This document shows, in pieces, positions 1-8,180 of a stretch of 27,967 bases of DNA; positions within the stretch are counted from its first letter, which is position 1, and every line of letters starts with the position of its first letter. Location of the stretch: assembly GCA_047625765.1 (NCBI GenBank), contig JBLHRE010000004.1:1-27967 (forward strand), read 5' to 3'. The position numbers were made by a program, and so were the translations under genes. The stretch comes from JBLHRE01 sp047625765 (GTDB lineage Bacteria > Bacteroidota > Bacteroidia > Flavobacteriales > JBLHRE01). A model generated the notes under the pieces. It was not told the DNA's origin. It saw nothing but the letters and a program-made list of their open reading frames with translations, and made no database searches.

Positions 1-2167
1 TAGATCTTTCGGCTTGGTATTGCACATTTATTTGCAAACTTATCTTTTGGGCTTTGTAGTTCAGTCGGGTAGTTCCAAATGCCGGGGTAGCATGTCGTGT
101 AGGGCTTATGTTTCCATTCGCCAATTCTTCTTCACCTTTTTGGAAATTGAAATCGGAAGAAAATTTAAAGCCTTTTGGGAGTTTTAACTCTAAGCCTGCT
201 TGTATTCCAAATACCTTTGCTTTAGCTGCGTTTTGCACCGCTTGCACTTGACTTAGAGTACCATCGTATACAAGACTGTCTTGGCCATTTAAGGTGAAAT
301 CTCTGCGGACCATAGCATTGTCTAAAAAGGTGAAATAGGCAGAAACATCCAATTTTAAAACATCACCAAAAACCTTGGCAGCGCCAATATCTCCATTGTA
401 AGCATATTCTGCTTTTAGTTCTGGATTGGGCACCACCACAATCCCATTACCGGAATCAAACAATTTTCCCATGTCATCGACATTAGGAGAACGGAAGGCG
501 GTACCAAAATTACTGCTCAACAGCCACGATTCGGAAGGGCGATAAGTGGCTCCAATACTTCCCGTTAATGCTGCTTTTTTCAAATTGGCCGTGGTAAAAG
601 GAAAAGGATAATAGGTGGTGTCGAAAGTGGCATCCAACTGGTATTGGTTGAAACGTAGACCCGATTGGAAAGTCAATAATTCAGACGCCTTATAAGCATG
701 ATTTACATAAGCTGCCAAAGACGACCATTGCGCCTTGGGATAGCGTGATTCTGCATCACTATAAACAGCGGTATTCATGTCTAAGGTTTCGCCTTTCGAG
801 AAGACATCATTAAAAACATATTCGAAACCATAGAACAAGCTATTCTTGTTGTTCAAGGCTTTTAGCAAGTCGAAATTAGCAGAATACGCATCTACCTCTT
901 CCGATTTAATAGTACGGGTATCGCTGTATAGATCCCTGCTGATGCGACTCTCTTCAAAGCGTTGGTATGCCAAGCGCATTGTTGCGTGATCGAACCATTT
1001 TGTTTTTTTAGTGTAGGCAATATTCAGATTGTGCATTTTCCAAACCTGAGGGCCGTAGCTCCATTCTGCATATCGTGGCAAATTGTTTTGCACACGATTG
1101 TGTCTATCATAACGGCCATAAGGAGAGGTTTCGGAATGGTGGAATCCATAATTGAAATCCCATGTTTCGTTGGGTTTGAAGTGCACTTTCTGCATAATAT
1201 TCAATTGCTCGTACTCCGATGGGATTTGCAGCAAGGAATCTTCCGGAGCGATGATTTTATCTAAGGTATCGATCCGACCAACATAATAGTTTTTGATATA
1301 ATCGTCTGGGCCATTTTTACCTTGTTTTAAATGGTCGAAATCGGAAGATGATAAACTGGTGATAAAAGCCCATTTCTTTCCTCCAATATTTACATCAAAA
1401 TGTCCTGTTCGTTCGTTGTTTGCCGTTGATACTCTAGTGTTGGCCTTACCGCTTACCAACATCTCATCATCTAAAGAAAAGGCAGGGCTAAGGGTTTGAA
1501 AACTCATGACACCCCCAATAGCATCGGAACCATAAACAACCGAACGTGGTCCAAAGAGCACCTCGGTATTTTCTATGGCAAAGGCATCGAGGCTAATTAC
1601 GTTTTGAATATTTCCGCTTCTAAAAATGGCATTGTTCATTCGCACACCATCAACGGTGTACAATAATCTGTTGGTAGCAAAACCTCTAATAATAGGGCTT
1701 CCGCCACCTTGTTGGCTTTTCTGAATAAATACTTTTCCGGAAATGTTCAATAAATCTGCAGCCGTTTGCGGGTTTTGCAAAGCCACTTCTTTTGGGGTAA
1801 TGGTCTTGATTTTTACGGGTAAATCTTTTGAAGCTTGATGCCATCGACTGGCAGACAGCACAATCTCGTCAAGGTTTAGGTTGGATGTTTCTAAGGATAA
1901 TTGAAACTCCAATCCTGCTAGATCTTCGAAGCTATAAAGCACCGTTTTGTATCCGATGGTTCTTATTTCGATTTGCTCTGATTTCTTGAAAGCTGAGATA
2001 TTCGCTTGGCCCTTGCTATTGGTAGTGGTATATACCTCTGGGGTTTTCGAAAGTAAGGTTACCATGTCTAAGGGTTCCTGAGATTCCTTATCGGTAATTG
2101 TTAATGTTTGAGCCTTTGAGAAAAGACTTATAGAGACCATTAAGACTAATGGGAAGAAGTACTTCAT
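1..2167 (-). CDS. TonB-dependent outer-membrane receptor, haem/haemoglobin type (3' end cut by window)
   Basis: Translated from the minus strand from ATG at 2167; it stays open for 722 codons to the window edge, so the last barrel strands are missing. It begins with a signal peptide (MKYFFPLVLMVSISLFSKAQ), followed by a carboxypeptidase-regulatory-like domain (about residues 20-100) typical of Bacteroidota receptors, then a plug domain containing SPIIRGFATNRLLYTVDGVR, NNAIFRSGNIQNVISLD and EVLFGPRSVVYGSDAIGGV. That plug signature matches receptors annotated for haem, haemoglobin or related iron sources. The remainder is rich in aromatic-ended beta strands. Such receptors take up ligand across the outer membrane using TonB/ExbBD energy. 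It lies 79 bp after the barrel protein at 2247-3362 and is probably co-transcribed with it. The TonB receptor class is sure; the haem substrate is inferred from the plug only. Confidence 0.9.
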   Translation of the reverse strand, partial: MKYFFPLVLMVSISLFSKAQTLTITDKESQEPLDMVTLLSKTPEVYTTTNSKGQANISAFKKSEQIEIRTIGYKTVLYSFEDLAGLEFQLSLETSNLNLDEIVLSASRWHQASKDLPVKIKTITPKEVALQNPQTAADLLNISGKVFIQKSQQGGGSPIIRGFATNRLLYTVDGVRMNNAIFRSGNIQNVISLDAFAIENTEVLFGPRSVVYGSDAIGGVMSFQTLSPAFSLDDEMLVSGKANTRVSTANNERTGHFDVNIGGKKWAFITSLSSSDFDHLKQGKNGPDDYIKNYYVGRIDTLDKIIAPEDSLLQIPSEYEQLNIMQKVHFKPNETWDFNYGFHHSETSPYGRYDRHNRVQNNLPRYAEWSYGPQVWKMHNLNIAYTKKTKWFDHATMRLAYQRFEESRISRDLYSDTRTIKSEEVDAYSANFDLLKALNNKNSLFYGFEYVFNDVFSKGETLDMNTAVYSDAESRYPKAQWSSLAAYVNHAYKASELLTFQSGLRFNQYQLDATFDTTYYPFPFTTANLKKAALTGSIGATYRPSESWLLSSNFGTAFRSPNVDDMGKLFDSGNGIVVVPNPELKAEYAYNGDIGAAKVFGDVLKLDVSAYFTFLDNAMVRRDFTLNGQDSLVYDGTLSQVQAVQNAAKAKVFGIQAGLELKLPKGFKFSSDFNFQKGEEELANGNISPTRHATPAFGTTRLNYKAQKISLQINVQYQAERS

Positions 2168-2246
2168 TCGTTTGGTTGATTCTTTTTGTAAGCTTTCGTT
2201 TGCTGCAAATATCCCGCCAAAAGGCTATGCAAAATTAGTGATTTCC

Positions 2247-3362
2247 TTACTTAGACCCTTTTAGAAAAAAAGATTCGTTGATTACGAAATATAAACTGTT
2301 GGAATAAGAGAGTTGACTGTAATTTAGATCGTAGTAAAAATCACTTCTTAGCTCTAAAAACATGTGTTTGCTAATGGTTTTACGCAGGCTAATTTTAGAA
2401 GTAATCAATTGTCGGTCGGCCTCCGAAAAGCTCAAGTCTTTTTCAGAAATGCTCATAAACAGATACTCACCCAAGGGCGCTATAAACTGGTTGGCATTCC
2501 AATATCCCAGCATGGCGTTAAGCTTTGGTGTCTCGTATCTCAATTTCAAATACACACTGTTCCCCGAATTGAAGGCTTGCGAATTAACCCCCGTTTCTGG
2601 TACTCCCCAACCTTGGTAAAAGAAAAACCAAGGTTCAAAAATAAGGCTTTTGCTGTCGGATAAAGGGTAATCGAATTCCAAGCCAACAGCGCCATTAATG
2701 ATTGATGCCACGGGGTCTGGCGAACTATCTACCTGTCCGCCCATGTGGTGTATTAAGAATTGAGTAGGAACAGAAATTTTCAATCCTTCCTTTTTCAGTT
2801 GGTAGTTAGAAGTCCAACCTGCCTGAATTTCTTCTTGAAATGGATCTCCAGGTAAAATGTACTGCTCCCAGTTTACCCAGAAATCGTAGTTAAAACGGTT
2901 CTTGTCATTGTATAGCAATTGCAAACCGTATTCTACATGGTCTTGAAAATAGCGATCTACGCGAAACAAGGGCTCTTCTAATTTATGTTCCAAGGTTCCA
3001 TAAATACTTCCCATCACTAAGTCTAAATTATCTCCCAACTTATGCTGTACAGATAAAATAGGCAGCACTTGGTTGAAAGATTCTACGCCAGAATATTTTA
3101 AAAGGTAAACACCTCCTTGGATTTTAGTTTCCGAATTAAAGAAATACTGAAAGCTTGGTTGCGCAAACAAACCAATGCCGGTATATCCTGCGGCAAATTC
3201 ATTGAAATACTCGTTGTTTTTGATAAATGCCGATTGCTCTAAAGAGAAGTACAGTCCTTTTGCAGCGGTATCGGGCAACATTCTATCTGTAGAGAAATCT
3301 TGTGCATTGGTGTTTAATGCAAATAAGAAGGCAAATGGTAATACAAAAAGCGACTTCAACAT
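2247..3362 (-). CDS. outer-membrane beta-barrel protein of unknown function
   Basis: A 371-residue protein with a signal peptide ending LNTNAQ at about residue 20. The rest is almost entirely alternating aromatic and polar strands (for example FNYDFWVNWEQYI, SLIFEPWFFFYQGWGVP, LFMSISEKDL), and the C-terminal part has the look of closing barrel strands. I recognise no enzymatic motif. It is the first gene of a unit whose second gene is the TonB receptor, with 79 bp between them. A job in surface binding or in passing ligand to the receptor is possible but is inferred only from position. Its leader contains a perfect 10-bp stem-loop at 3424-3450. No strong TAnnTTTG promoter could be placed upstream. 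Confidence 0.75.
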   Translation of the reverse strand: MLKSLFVLPFAFLFALNTNAQDFSTDRMLPDTAAKGLYFSLEQSAFIKNNEYFNEFAAGYTGIGLFAQPSFQYFFNSETKIQGGVYLLKYSGVESFNQVLPILSVQHKLGDNLDLVMGSIYGTLEHKLEEPLFRVDRYFQDHVEYGLQLLYNDKNRFNYDFWVNWEQYILPGDPFQEEIQAGWTSNYQLKKEGLKISVPTQFLIHHMGGQVDSSPDPVASIINGAVGLEFDYPLSDSKSLIFEPWFFFYQGWGVPETGVNSQAFNSGNSVYLKLRYETPKLNAMLGYWNANQFIAPLGEYLFMSISEKDLSFSEADRQLITSKISLRKTISKHMFLELRSDFYYDLNYSQLSYSNSLYFVINESFFLKGSK

Positions 3363-3417
3363 AGATTGGGATTTTGAATGGGCTAAGATAGGGTTTGGAG
3401 GGGAATTGAGATTCTTC

Positions 3418-3456
3418 TTAAAGCTTCGAGATTATTGAAGAATCTCGAAGTCTTAA
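3418..3456. repeat. stem-loop upstream of the barrel/TonB receptor unit
   Basis: Arms CTTCGAGATT (3424-3433) and AATCTCGAAG (3441-3450) are perfect complements around a 7-nt loop. After a 2-nt mismatch on each side, four more pairs (TTAA with TTAA) extend the stem to 3418-3456. No T-run follows on the minus strand, so it does not look like a terminator. It lies 56-94 nt before the start codon at 3362 and could be an operator or leader structure. Confidence 0.5.
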
Positions 3457-3517
3457 GTTTTATTGAAATGTATACTAATATAAGTCAAACCCTAGTATTA
3501 AGGCTGTAACGACTACC

Positions 3518-3547
3518 AAACATTAAAAAATTAGAATTTTAATGTTT
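3518..3547. terminator. possible AT-rich bidirectional terminator
   Basis: AAACATTAAAA (3518-3528) and TTTTAATGTTT (3537-3547) form an 11-bp A/T-dominated stem with an 8-nt loop, about 100 bp beyond the stop of the lipoprotein gene at 3646. The stem has very little G/C, so it would be a weak terminator. Apart from this and the stem-loop at 3418-3456, I see nothing definite in the 283-bp spacer 3363-3645. Confidence 0.3.
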
Positions 3548-3645
3548 ACTATGATTTTGACATTAAAACGCGCAGGGAAAGGAATGCTTCTGTGTTTTTA
3601 ACGCGATTTTCAAAAGGTCGTTTTGATTGTGGTGATGGGAAGTCT

Positions 3646-4443
3646 TTAGTCTAAAGTGTTAACTTTTGGGCTTGCATATCCTAAATCGTCAACTGCCTTA
3701 TCGCGAAGTTTCCAAAGCCAATATAATCCGCCTAACGGCAAACCTATAGCCCATTCTGCATTTAAATAACCCATGTAATTAACCCCTACTCCCAACATTA
3801 ACTGAAAGCTTAGTAATCCAAACGATAATCCGGTTACAGCACTGTAAGTAATTGTAGGGGCATTAAAAACAAAGACACATAGGCATTTGAGCCACTTTCT
3901 TTTTAACCTTGATTTTTTGATTTTTCGAATTACCAATAGATTGAAAATAAGGATACAGAGGGCAGGTAACCCAAACAGCCAAAATAGGAGCATATTTGGT
4001 ATTCGTTCTTTTATGTCAAGGGGTTTTATGCTGATAATTTTATTCGATTCATTATCGAAAACGAGCTCTAAAACTCCAAACTCTTTTTTGTTCTCAAACT
4101 GTATGAGAGCATCAGTTGTATGTACTTCGGTTGCTTTTACATTATTCGTGGAAAAGGTTCTGCTAGCAGTCATAAAGGTATACTCCAAGTTGTCACCGAA
4201 ATGTTCAAGGATTAATTTTCGAAATGACGAAAACTTACTTTTTAAAGTATCAAAAGGTGTTTTTTTATAATAGTCATTTTCAAGAGCTAAATAATTTAAG
4301 GCATTGTCGTACTCTTCATTAATGATACTTTCCACTAGTTTATCTGTGGTGTCTTTGTAGGTCAAAGTGTTATTAATAAAGTCACAACTAGCCAATAATG
4401 AAACACTAAAAAGAATGAGCGCGGTTTGGTTGAGTTTTGTCAT
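3646..4443 (-). CDS. predicted lipoprotein with a C-terminal multi-helix membrane domain
   Basis: A 265-residue protein I cannot assign to a named family. The N-terminus carries a lipoprotein signal with lipobox LLASC, Cys20, followed by Asp at +2. Residues about 25-150 form a soluble alpha/beta domain with charged helices, reminiscent of small NTF2-like lipoprotein domains, though I see no diagnostic motif. From about residue 150 there are hydrophobic segments (NMLLFWLFGLPALCILIFNL, then KCLCVFVFNAPTITYSAVTG, SFGLLSFQLMLGVGVNYMGYL and AIGLPLGGLYWLW) separated by a basic stretch, KIKKSRLKRKWLK. A lipid anchor plus several transmembrane helices is an uncommon combination and suggests an inner-membrane protein with its globular domain in the periplasm. 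It is 58 bp downstream of the TIMP-like gene on the same strand. Confidence 0.7.
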   Translation of the reverse strand: MTKLNQTALILFSVSLLASCDFINNTLTYKDTTDKLVESIINEEYDNALNYLALENDYYKKTPFDTLKSKFSSFRKLILEHFGDNLEYTFMTASRTFSTNNVKATEVHTTDALIQFENKKEFGVLELVFDNESNKIISIKPLDIKERIPNMLLFWLFGLPALCILIFNLLVIRKIKKSRLKRKWLKCLCVFVFNAPTITYSAVTGLSFGLLSFQLMLGVGVNYMGYLNAEWAIGLPLGGLYWLWKLRDKAVDDLGYASPKVNTLD

Positions 4444-4501
4444 TTTTTCACATTAGAGGTTTAGTAAAGAGGGTTTTATGTTATGGCGGTTATTTATCCC
4501 T

Positions 4502-4987
4502 TTATTTTAGGGCCTCTTTTATTAGGGTTATTTCTGTTATATCAAAAACCCGAGTTCTAGAACAAATACTTGTCCAAGTATATGAATCGTTATGGTAGGT
4601 TAAATTGTTTTCATCTTTACTGTAGACAATGTAATCGACTCCTATATTAAATGAATACCCACAATCACCGCCACCAACCCCAGTAAATACAATTAGGGTA
4701 TCAGATTGCGTAAATCCTTTGTATAGTTTCTTTATTTGAAACTTATATTTTGCAACGTGTGTTGTGTATGGAAACTCATGAAATCGTGCTGAATCTAGAG
4801 GGTATAATTCTGTTAGCTCCAAATCTAGAACCTGTACAATCTCTTTGGAAATGGCTTTTCCCACAAAAACCATTTCGGAGCTTTTTAGTGCAGACTTAGC
4901 CGATGCTAAACCGATGCATGAACAAGCTTTTACATCATTGAAAATTAATGTTGCTAAACAAAGGATAATAAAATATAGTTGTTTCAT
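4502..4987 (-). CDS. secreted TIMP/netrin-like domain protein
   Basis: A 161-residue secreted protein. The signal peptide (MKQLYFIILCLATLIFNDVKA) is followed immediately by Cys22-Ser-Cys24, so cleavage after Ala21 would leave an N-terminal Cys. It then shows the layout of bacterial TIMP/NTR-fold proteins: VFVGKAISKE, a YKFQIKKLYKGF strand, GGGDCGYSFNIGVDYIVYS, and a late TSICSRT motif, giving two likely disulphide pairs. In animal TIMPs the CxC N-terminus blocks metalloproteinase active sites; whether bacterial members inhibit anything is not established, so inhibition is inference. The -2 Lys makes a lipoprotein cleavage unlikely. It is downstream of the S46 peptidase gene but beyond that gene's terminator, so it probably has its own promoter in 4988-5040. 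Confidence 0.75.
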   Translation of the reverse strand: MKQLYFIILCLATLIFNDVKACSCIGLASAKSALKSSEMVFVGKAISKEIVQVLDLELTELYPLDSARFHEFPYTTHVAKYKFQIKKLYKGFTQSDTLIVFTGVGGGDCGYSFNIGVDYIVYSKDENNLTYHNDSYTWTSICSRTRVFDITEITLIKEALK

Positions 4988-5040
4988 TCTTTTAAGAGAT
5001 GAAAGAGAGTGATCCAGCTAAAATAACCAAATTCCCCAAC

Positions 5041-5072
5041 AAAAAAACGCCCCTTGGTTTCCCAAGAGGCGT
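5041..5072 (-). terminator. rho-independent terminator of the S46 peptidase gene
   Basis: Read on the minus strand, ACGCCTCTTGG (5072-5062), loop GAAA, and CCAAGGGGCGT (5057-5047) form 11 pairs including one U-G, followed directly by a run of six further T. It lies 26 bp after the stop of the peptidase gene. The GNRA-type loop and T-run make this a textbook terminator. Confidence 0.92.
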
Positions 5073-5098
5073 CTGTATAATTTAAAAAAGAGGATCGC

Positions 5099-7288
5099 TT
5101 ATTCAGCCATTTCCAATTCTGCTTCTTGAGCCGTCATTTCTGGCATTACCAAGTCCATTTCTTCAATCAAACGCGTACAACCAGCATACTTATCGATAGA
5201 GAATAAAACGTAGCGGATATCAACCGAAATGGTTCTTTGCAATTGGTGCTCGAAAGCGATGTCACCAGACATTGCTTCCCAGTTACCATCAAATGCTAAA
5301 CCAATCAATTCACCATCACCATTAATTACCGGAGAACCAGAGTTACCACCTGTAATGTCGTTGTTAGAGATAAAACAAATTGGCAAGTTTCCGTTTTCAT
5401 CGGCATACTGTCCGTAATCTTTTGTTTTGTACAATTCTGCCAAACGTTCAGGAACAACAAATTCTGGGTTGCTATTGTCCATTTTCTGCATCACACCATC
5501 AATAGTAGTAATGTAGTCGAAATGTACAGCATCTGCAGCCATATAGTCACCAACATTACCATATGTCAAACGCATAGTTGAGTTTGCGTTAGGAGCATAT
5601 TTTTTGTCTGGGTTCATTTCGCGCAAACCAGCAACGAACAAACGGTTACCCTTTTGCATTTTTTCGTCTGCTTCTGGGTTTCCACCGCTACGGTACATCG
5701 TAATCAAATCGCTAGCAGCAATTGTCAAGTAGTCAGCTTCTAATTTCTTCAAACGAGGCTTCGCTAAGAAAGCTTCCAATCTTGCTTTGTTTGTGAAAAT
5801 AGATTTATCAGCAACTTTATCAGCATAAGCAGCAAAGTCACCTTTGAATTTTTTGTTCACCATTGCAAAAAATGCTGGTTGCTGATCTGCAGCAACATTT
5901 TGCGCGTACAAGTTGAACAAATTACCCATCACGTTACGGTCTACATCCGCATCAAAATTTTTGAAATGACCTTCGGCCATTGCTGCAATACGCACTACAG
6001 CAGCGTCAATTTTTTCTTGATCTTCTGAAGCCAAAGCAGCTTTAAGAGTAGCGCTTGCTCTGTATGCAAACAAAGGAGAGTCAGCACCAATCAAACCAGC
6101 TTCTAAAACGTAAGTGTTCCCTTTTAATGCGCCACGCTTCATTTTGTAAGCTTCTTCAATCAATGTCAATGCTTCGCCATAGGTTGCTTTGCGAGTTGCA
6201 TCAGCATTTACCCAAGTAGTAAATTCATTTTCCAAAGCCAATTTTTGCTCCAACACATTGTTGCGCTTCAATTGTTTTTGTTGCCCGATATAGTATTTCC
6301 AGTAGTTTGCAGTTTGTGCATACTTAGACGCATATTGCAAACGAACTCCAGGATCTTGGTCCATGAAGGTTTTCATGGTAGACAATTTTACATCGCGAAT
6401 TTCAACAACAGATGGCTGGTGGATATCCAATTCTGCTTGCACTCCAAAAGAAGTTAAGAAACGATCTGTAGAACCAGGGTAACCCATAATCATTGCAAAG
6501 TCACCATTGTTTACTCCTTTCAAAGAAACAGGCAAGTGGTGTTTTGGAGCGTAAGGAATGTTGTCTTCAGCATACTCAGCAGGAGATCCATCAGGAGCCA
6601 TGTACACACGGAACATAGAGAAATCGCCCGTATGACGAGGCCACATCCAGTTGTCGGTGTCACCACCAAATTTACCTACAGACTCAGGTGGATTACCTAC
6701 CAAACGTACATCGTTAAAGGTTTCGTAAACAAACATATAGTATTCGTTTCCTTCGAAAAATGACTTGATGCTTACCTTGTAATCTGCATCACCTTTGGTG
6801 TCTTCTGTCAAAGTTTTGATAGCCGCTCCAATAGCAGCATCTCTATCTTCTTCAGACATATCAGCTGTTACATCAGCCAAAATGGTAGTAGAAACATCTT
6901 CCATACGTACTAAGAAACGTGCAAAAAGACCAGCATTAGGCTTTTCTTCTTCCATGCTCATTGCCCAGAAACCCTTTTCTAAAATGTTATTCTCCTTGGT
7001 AGAGTGAGATTGGATGGCATCGTAACCACAATGGTGGTTGGTCAACATCAATCCTTGAGATGAAATCATCTCTGCTGTACAAAATCCACCTAAAGAAACA
7101 ATGGCGTCTTTAAGGCTAGAGTTGTTGATATCATATAATTGTTCTGCGGTAAGATTCAAACCAGCAGCTTGCATTTCTTCCATGTTCATACCTAAGAACA
7201 TTGGCAACCACATTCCTTCGTCTGCTTTTGATGTGCTCACCTGAAAGGTCAACAATACACCTAAAGCAATACTTCCTAACTTCTTCAT
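5099..7288 (-). CDS. S46-family dipeptidyl peptidase, DPP7-type specificity
   Basis: A 729-residue secreted or periplasmic serine peptidase that removes dipeptides from peptide N-termini. The signal peptide is followed by DEGMWLPMFL, the usual mature start. The catalytic residues of the S46 family are visible: His in TNHHCGYD (85-86), Asp in the GGDTDNWMWPRHTGDFS block (Asp223 likely), and Ser650 in GGNSGSPVIN. The helical insertion between the two barrel halves is present and the length matches the family (about 700-730). The residue that sets P1 preference sits 18 after the Ser: here it is Gly668 in FDGNWEA, as in DPP7 (hydrophobic P1), not the Arg of DPP11 (acidic P1). No type IX secretion C-terminal domain is seen, so it is probably periplasmic. 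It feeds peptide catabolism, a major nutrient route in these bacteria. Confidence 0.95.
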   Translation of the reverse strand: MKKLGSIALGVLLTFQVSTSKADEGMWLPMFLGMNMEEMQAAGLNLTAEQLYDINNSSLKDAIVSLGGFCTAEMISSQGLMLTNHHCGYDAIQSHSTKENNILEKGFWAMSMEEEKPNAGLFARFLVRMEDVSTTILADVTADMSEEDRDAAIGAAIKTLTEDTKGDADYKVSIKSFFEGNEYYMFVYETFNDVRLVGNPPESVGKFGGDTDNWMWPRHTGDFSMFRVYMAPDGSPAEYAEDNIPYAPKHHLPVSLKGVNNGDFAMIMGYPGSTDRFLTSFGVQAELDIHQPSVVEIRDVKLSTMKTFMDQDPGVRLQYASKYAQTANYWKYYIGQQKQLKRNNVLEQKLALENEFTTWVNADATRKATYGEALTLIEEAYKMKRGALKGNTYVLEAGLIGADSPLFAYRASATLKAALASEDQEKIDAAVVRIAAMAEGHFKNFDADVDRNVMGNLFNLYAQNVAADQQPAFFAMVNKKFKGDFAAYADKVADKSIFTNKARLEAFLAKPRLKKLEADYLTIAASDLITMYRSGGNPEADEKMQKGNRLFVAGLREMNPDKKYAPNANSTMRLTYGNVGDYMAADAVHFDYITTIDGVMQKMDNSNPEFVVPERLAELYKTKDYGQYADENGNLPICFISNNDITGGNSGSPVINGDGELIGLAFDGNWEAMSGDIAFEHQLQRTISVDIRYVLFSIDKYAGCTRLIEEMDLVMPEMTAQEAELEMAE

Positions 7289-7371
7289 TATGAATATTAT
7301 TAATTAATTTCTTGTTAAGGCTAACAAAGAAAAGGAATTTCTTTAAACCGAAAACCTAAATTTCGTTAACA

Positions 7372-7469
7372 AAATGGAGTTTGAGAATAGAGTGGAGAGT
7401 TTCTAGTTTGAGTGACGATCCGTCATTGCGATGATCCCTTAGTTAACGGACAAGAAGCAATCTCCTCCA
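7372..7469 (+). repeat. degenerate intergenic repeat, copy 1
   Basis: Ordered blocks are AGTTTGAGA, AGTTTGAG, CGTCATTGCGA and GAAGCAATCT. The same blocks in the same order occur on the opposite strand at 8085-8180. Degenerate repeats built on GTCATTGCGA...GAAGCAATCT are common between genes in Bacteroidota. Together with the rest of the 280-bp spacer 7289-7568, I see no gene here. Confidence 0.6.
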
Positions 7470-7568
7470 AGCAAATACCGCCTTTAGTCAAGTAGGTTTC
7501 ATAAATAGCCTTGAAACCTATCAAATTAGGAATACGCTATTTGCAAAATTTAGTGCTTGAAGCAGTAT

Positions 7569-8039
7569 TTATTGTTTCAAGTATGTTGGTTCTTTATAGT
7601 AATTATCATTTTTACTCTTTTCATGAAACCCCTTAGAAGTAATGATAAATTCAAATTTCAAACGACTATATTCCTGTGTGATGTTAGAGGCTCTATTATG
7701 TATTAGGTCAATAATGTTTTGATTGTAAAGAGAATCCGCAGATAATATTATAAGACTATCTTTAATTTGAAATGTTCCAAAGTACTTACCAGTTTCAAAA
7801 GAGTTTCCGTATTTATATTCGAATTTATTCTCTTCAGTTAGATTAAATTCACCGAAATGCCCCCTAAGATTTACAGACACATAATTTCCATAAATATCAT
7901 TAATAGAAAGTGGCACATCAATTTGATCTAGTTTAAGATGTTTTGGAAGTATTCCTAACTGATACTGTAACGGAATACAAGCAGACCATAGAAAAGTTAC
8001 TACTATAATTCGCGTAATATTTTTCATGAAACATCTCAT
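7569..8039 (-). CDS. hypothetical small lipoprotein
   Basis: An open frame of 156 codons from 8039. Starting at the second Met (8027, MKNITRIIVV) gives a more normal lipoprotein signal, with Cys in WSAC as the lipidated residue. The mature part contains short beta-strand stretches (GNYVSVNLRGHFGEFNLTEE, KYFGTFQIKDSLIILSADSL) that recall small lipocalin-like lipoproteins reporting a FxxxGTYxxxxDSLIL pattern, but I cannot name the family. It stands alone, AT-rich, between two inverted copies of an intergenic repeat, and has no visible terminator. No function can be given. It could be a recent acquisition or a lineage-specific gene. Confidence 0.55.
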   Translation of the reverse strand: MRCFMKNITRIIVVTFLWSACIPLQYQLGILPKHLKLDQIDVPLSINDIYGNYVSVNLRGHFGEFNLTEENKFEYKYGNSFETGKYFGTFQIKDSLIILSADSLYNQNIIDLIHNRASNITQEYSRLKFEFIITSKGFHEKSKNDNYYKEPTYLKQ

Positions 8040-8084
8040 TTTTTGTAAATCCCAGACAAATCTACTTTAGCGCAACCATCATAA

Positions 8085-8180
8085 AGATTGCTTCGCATTC
8101 CTTCTCGCACCTTGAAGCAATGCTCACAATGACGCGTTTTCAAGCAAGCCTCTCAAACTCATTCCTCGCCTCTCAAACTA
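8085..8180 (-). repeat. degenerate intergenic repeat, copy 2 (inverted relative to copy 1)
   Basis: Read on the minus strand it has AGTTTGAGAGG, AGTTTGAGAGG, GCGTCATTGTGA and GAAGCAATCT in the same order as copy 1 at 7372-7469. The element GCCTCTCAAACT occurs twice, at 8148-8159 and 8168-8179, a 20-bp period. Inside the copy, ATTGCTTC (8087-8094) and GAAGCAAT (8114-8121) can form an 8-bp hairpin. Its outer end touches the stop codon of the DinB-like gene. Confidence 0.6.

Noticed and set aside
962..1264. 100-codon plus-strand open frame inside the TonB receptor region
   Set aside because: It lies entirely antisense to the receptor coding sequence, which has clear family motifs; the translated peptide has no recognisable domain.
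8148..8179. Possible CRISPR-like direct repeats (GCCTCTCAAACT twice)
   Set aside because: Only two short units 20 bp apart with no spacer regularity and no cas genes; better seen as part of a degenerate intergenic repeat.
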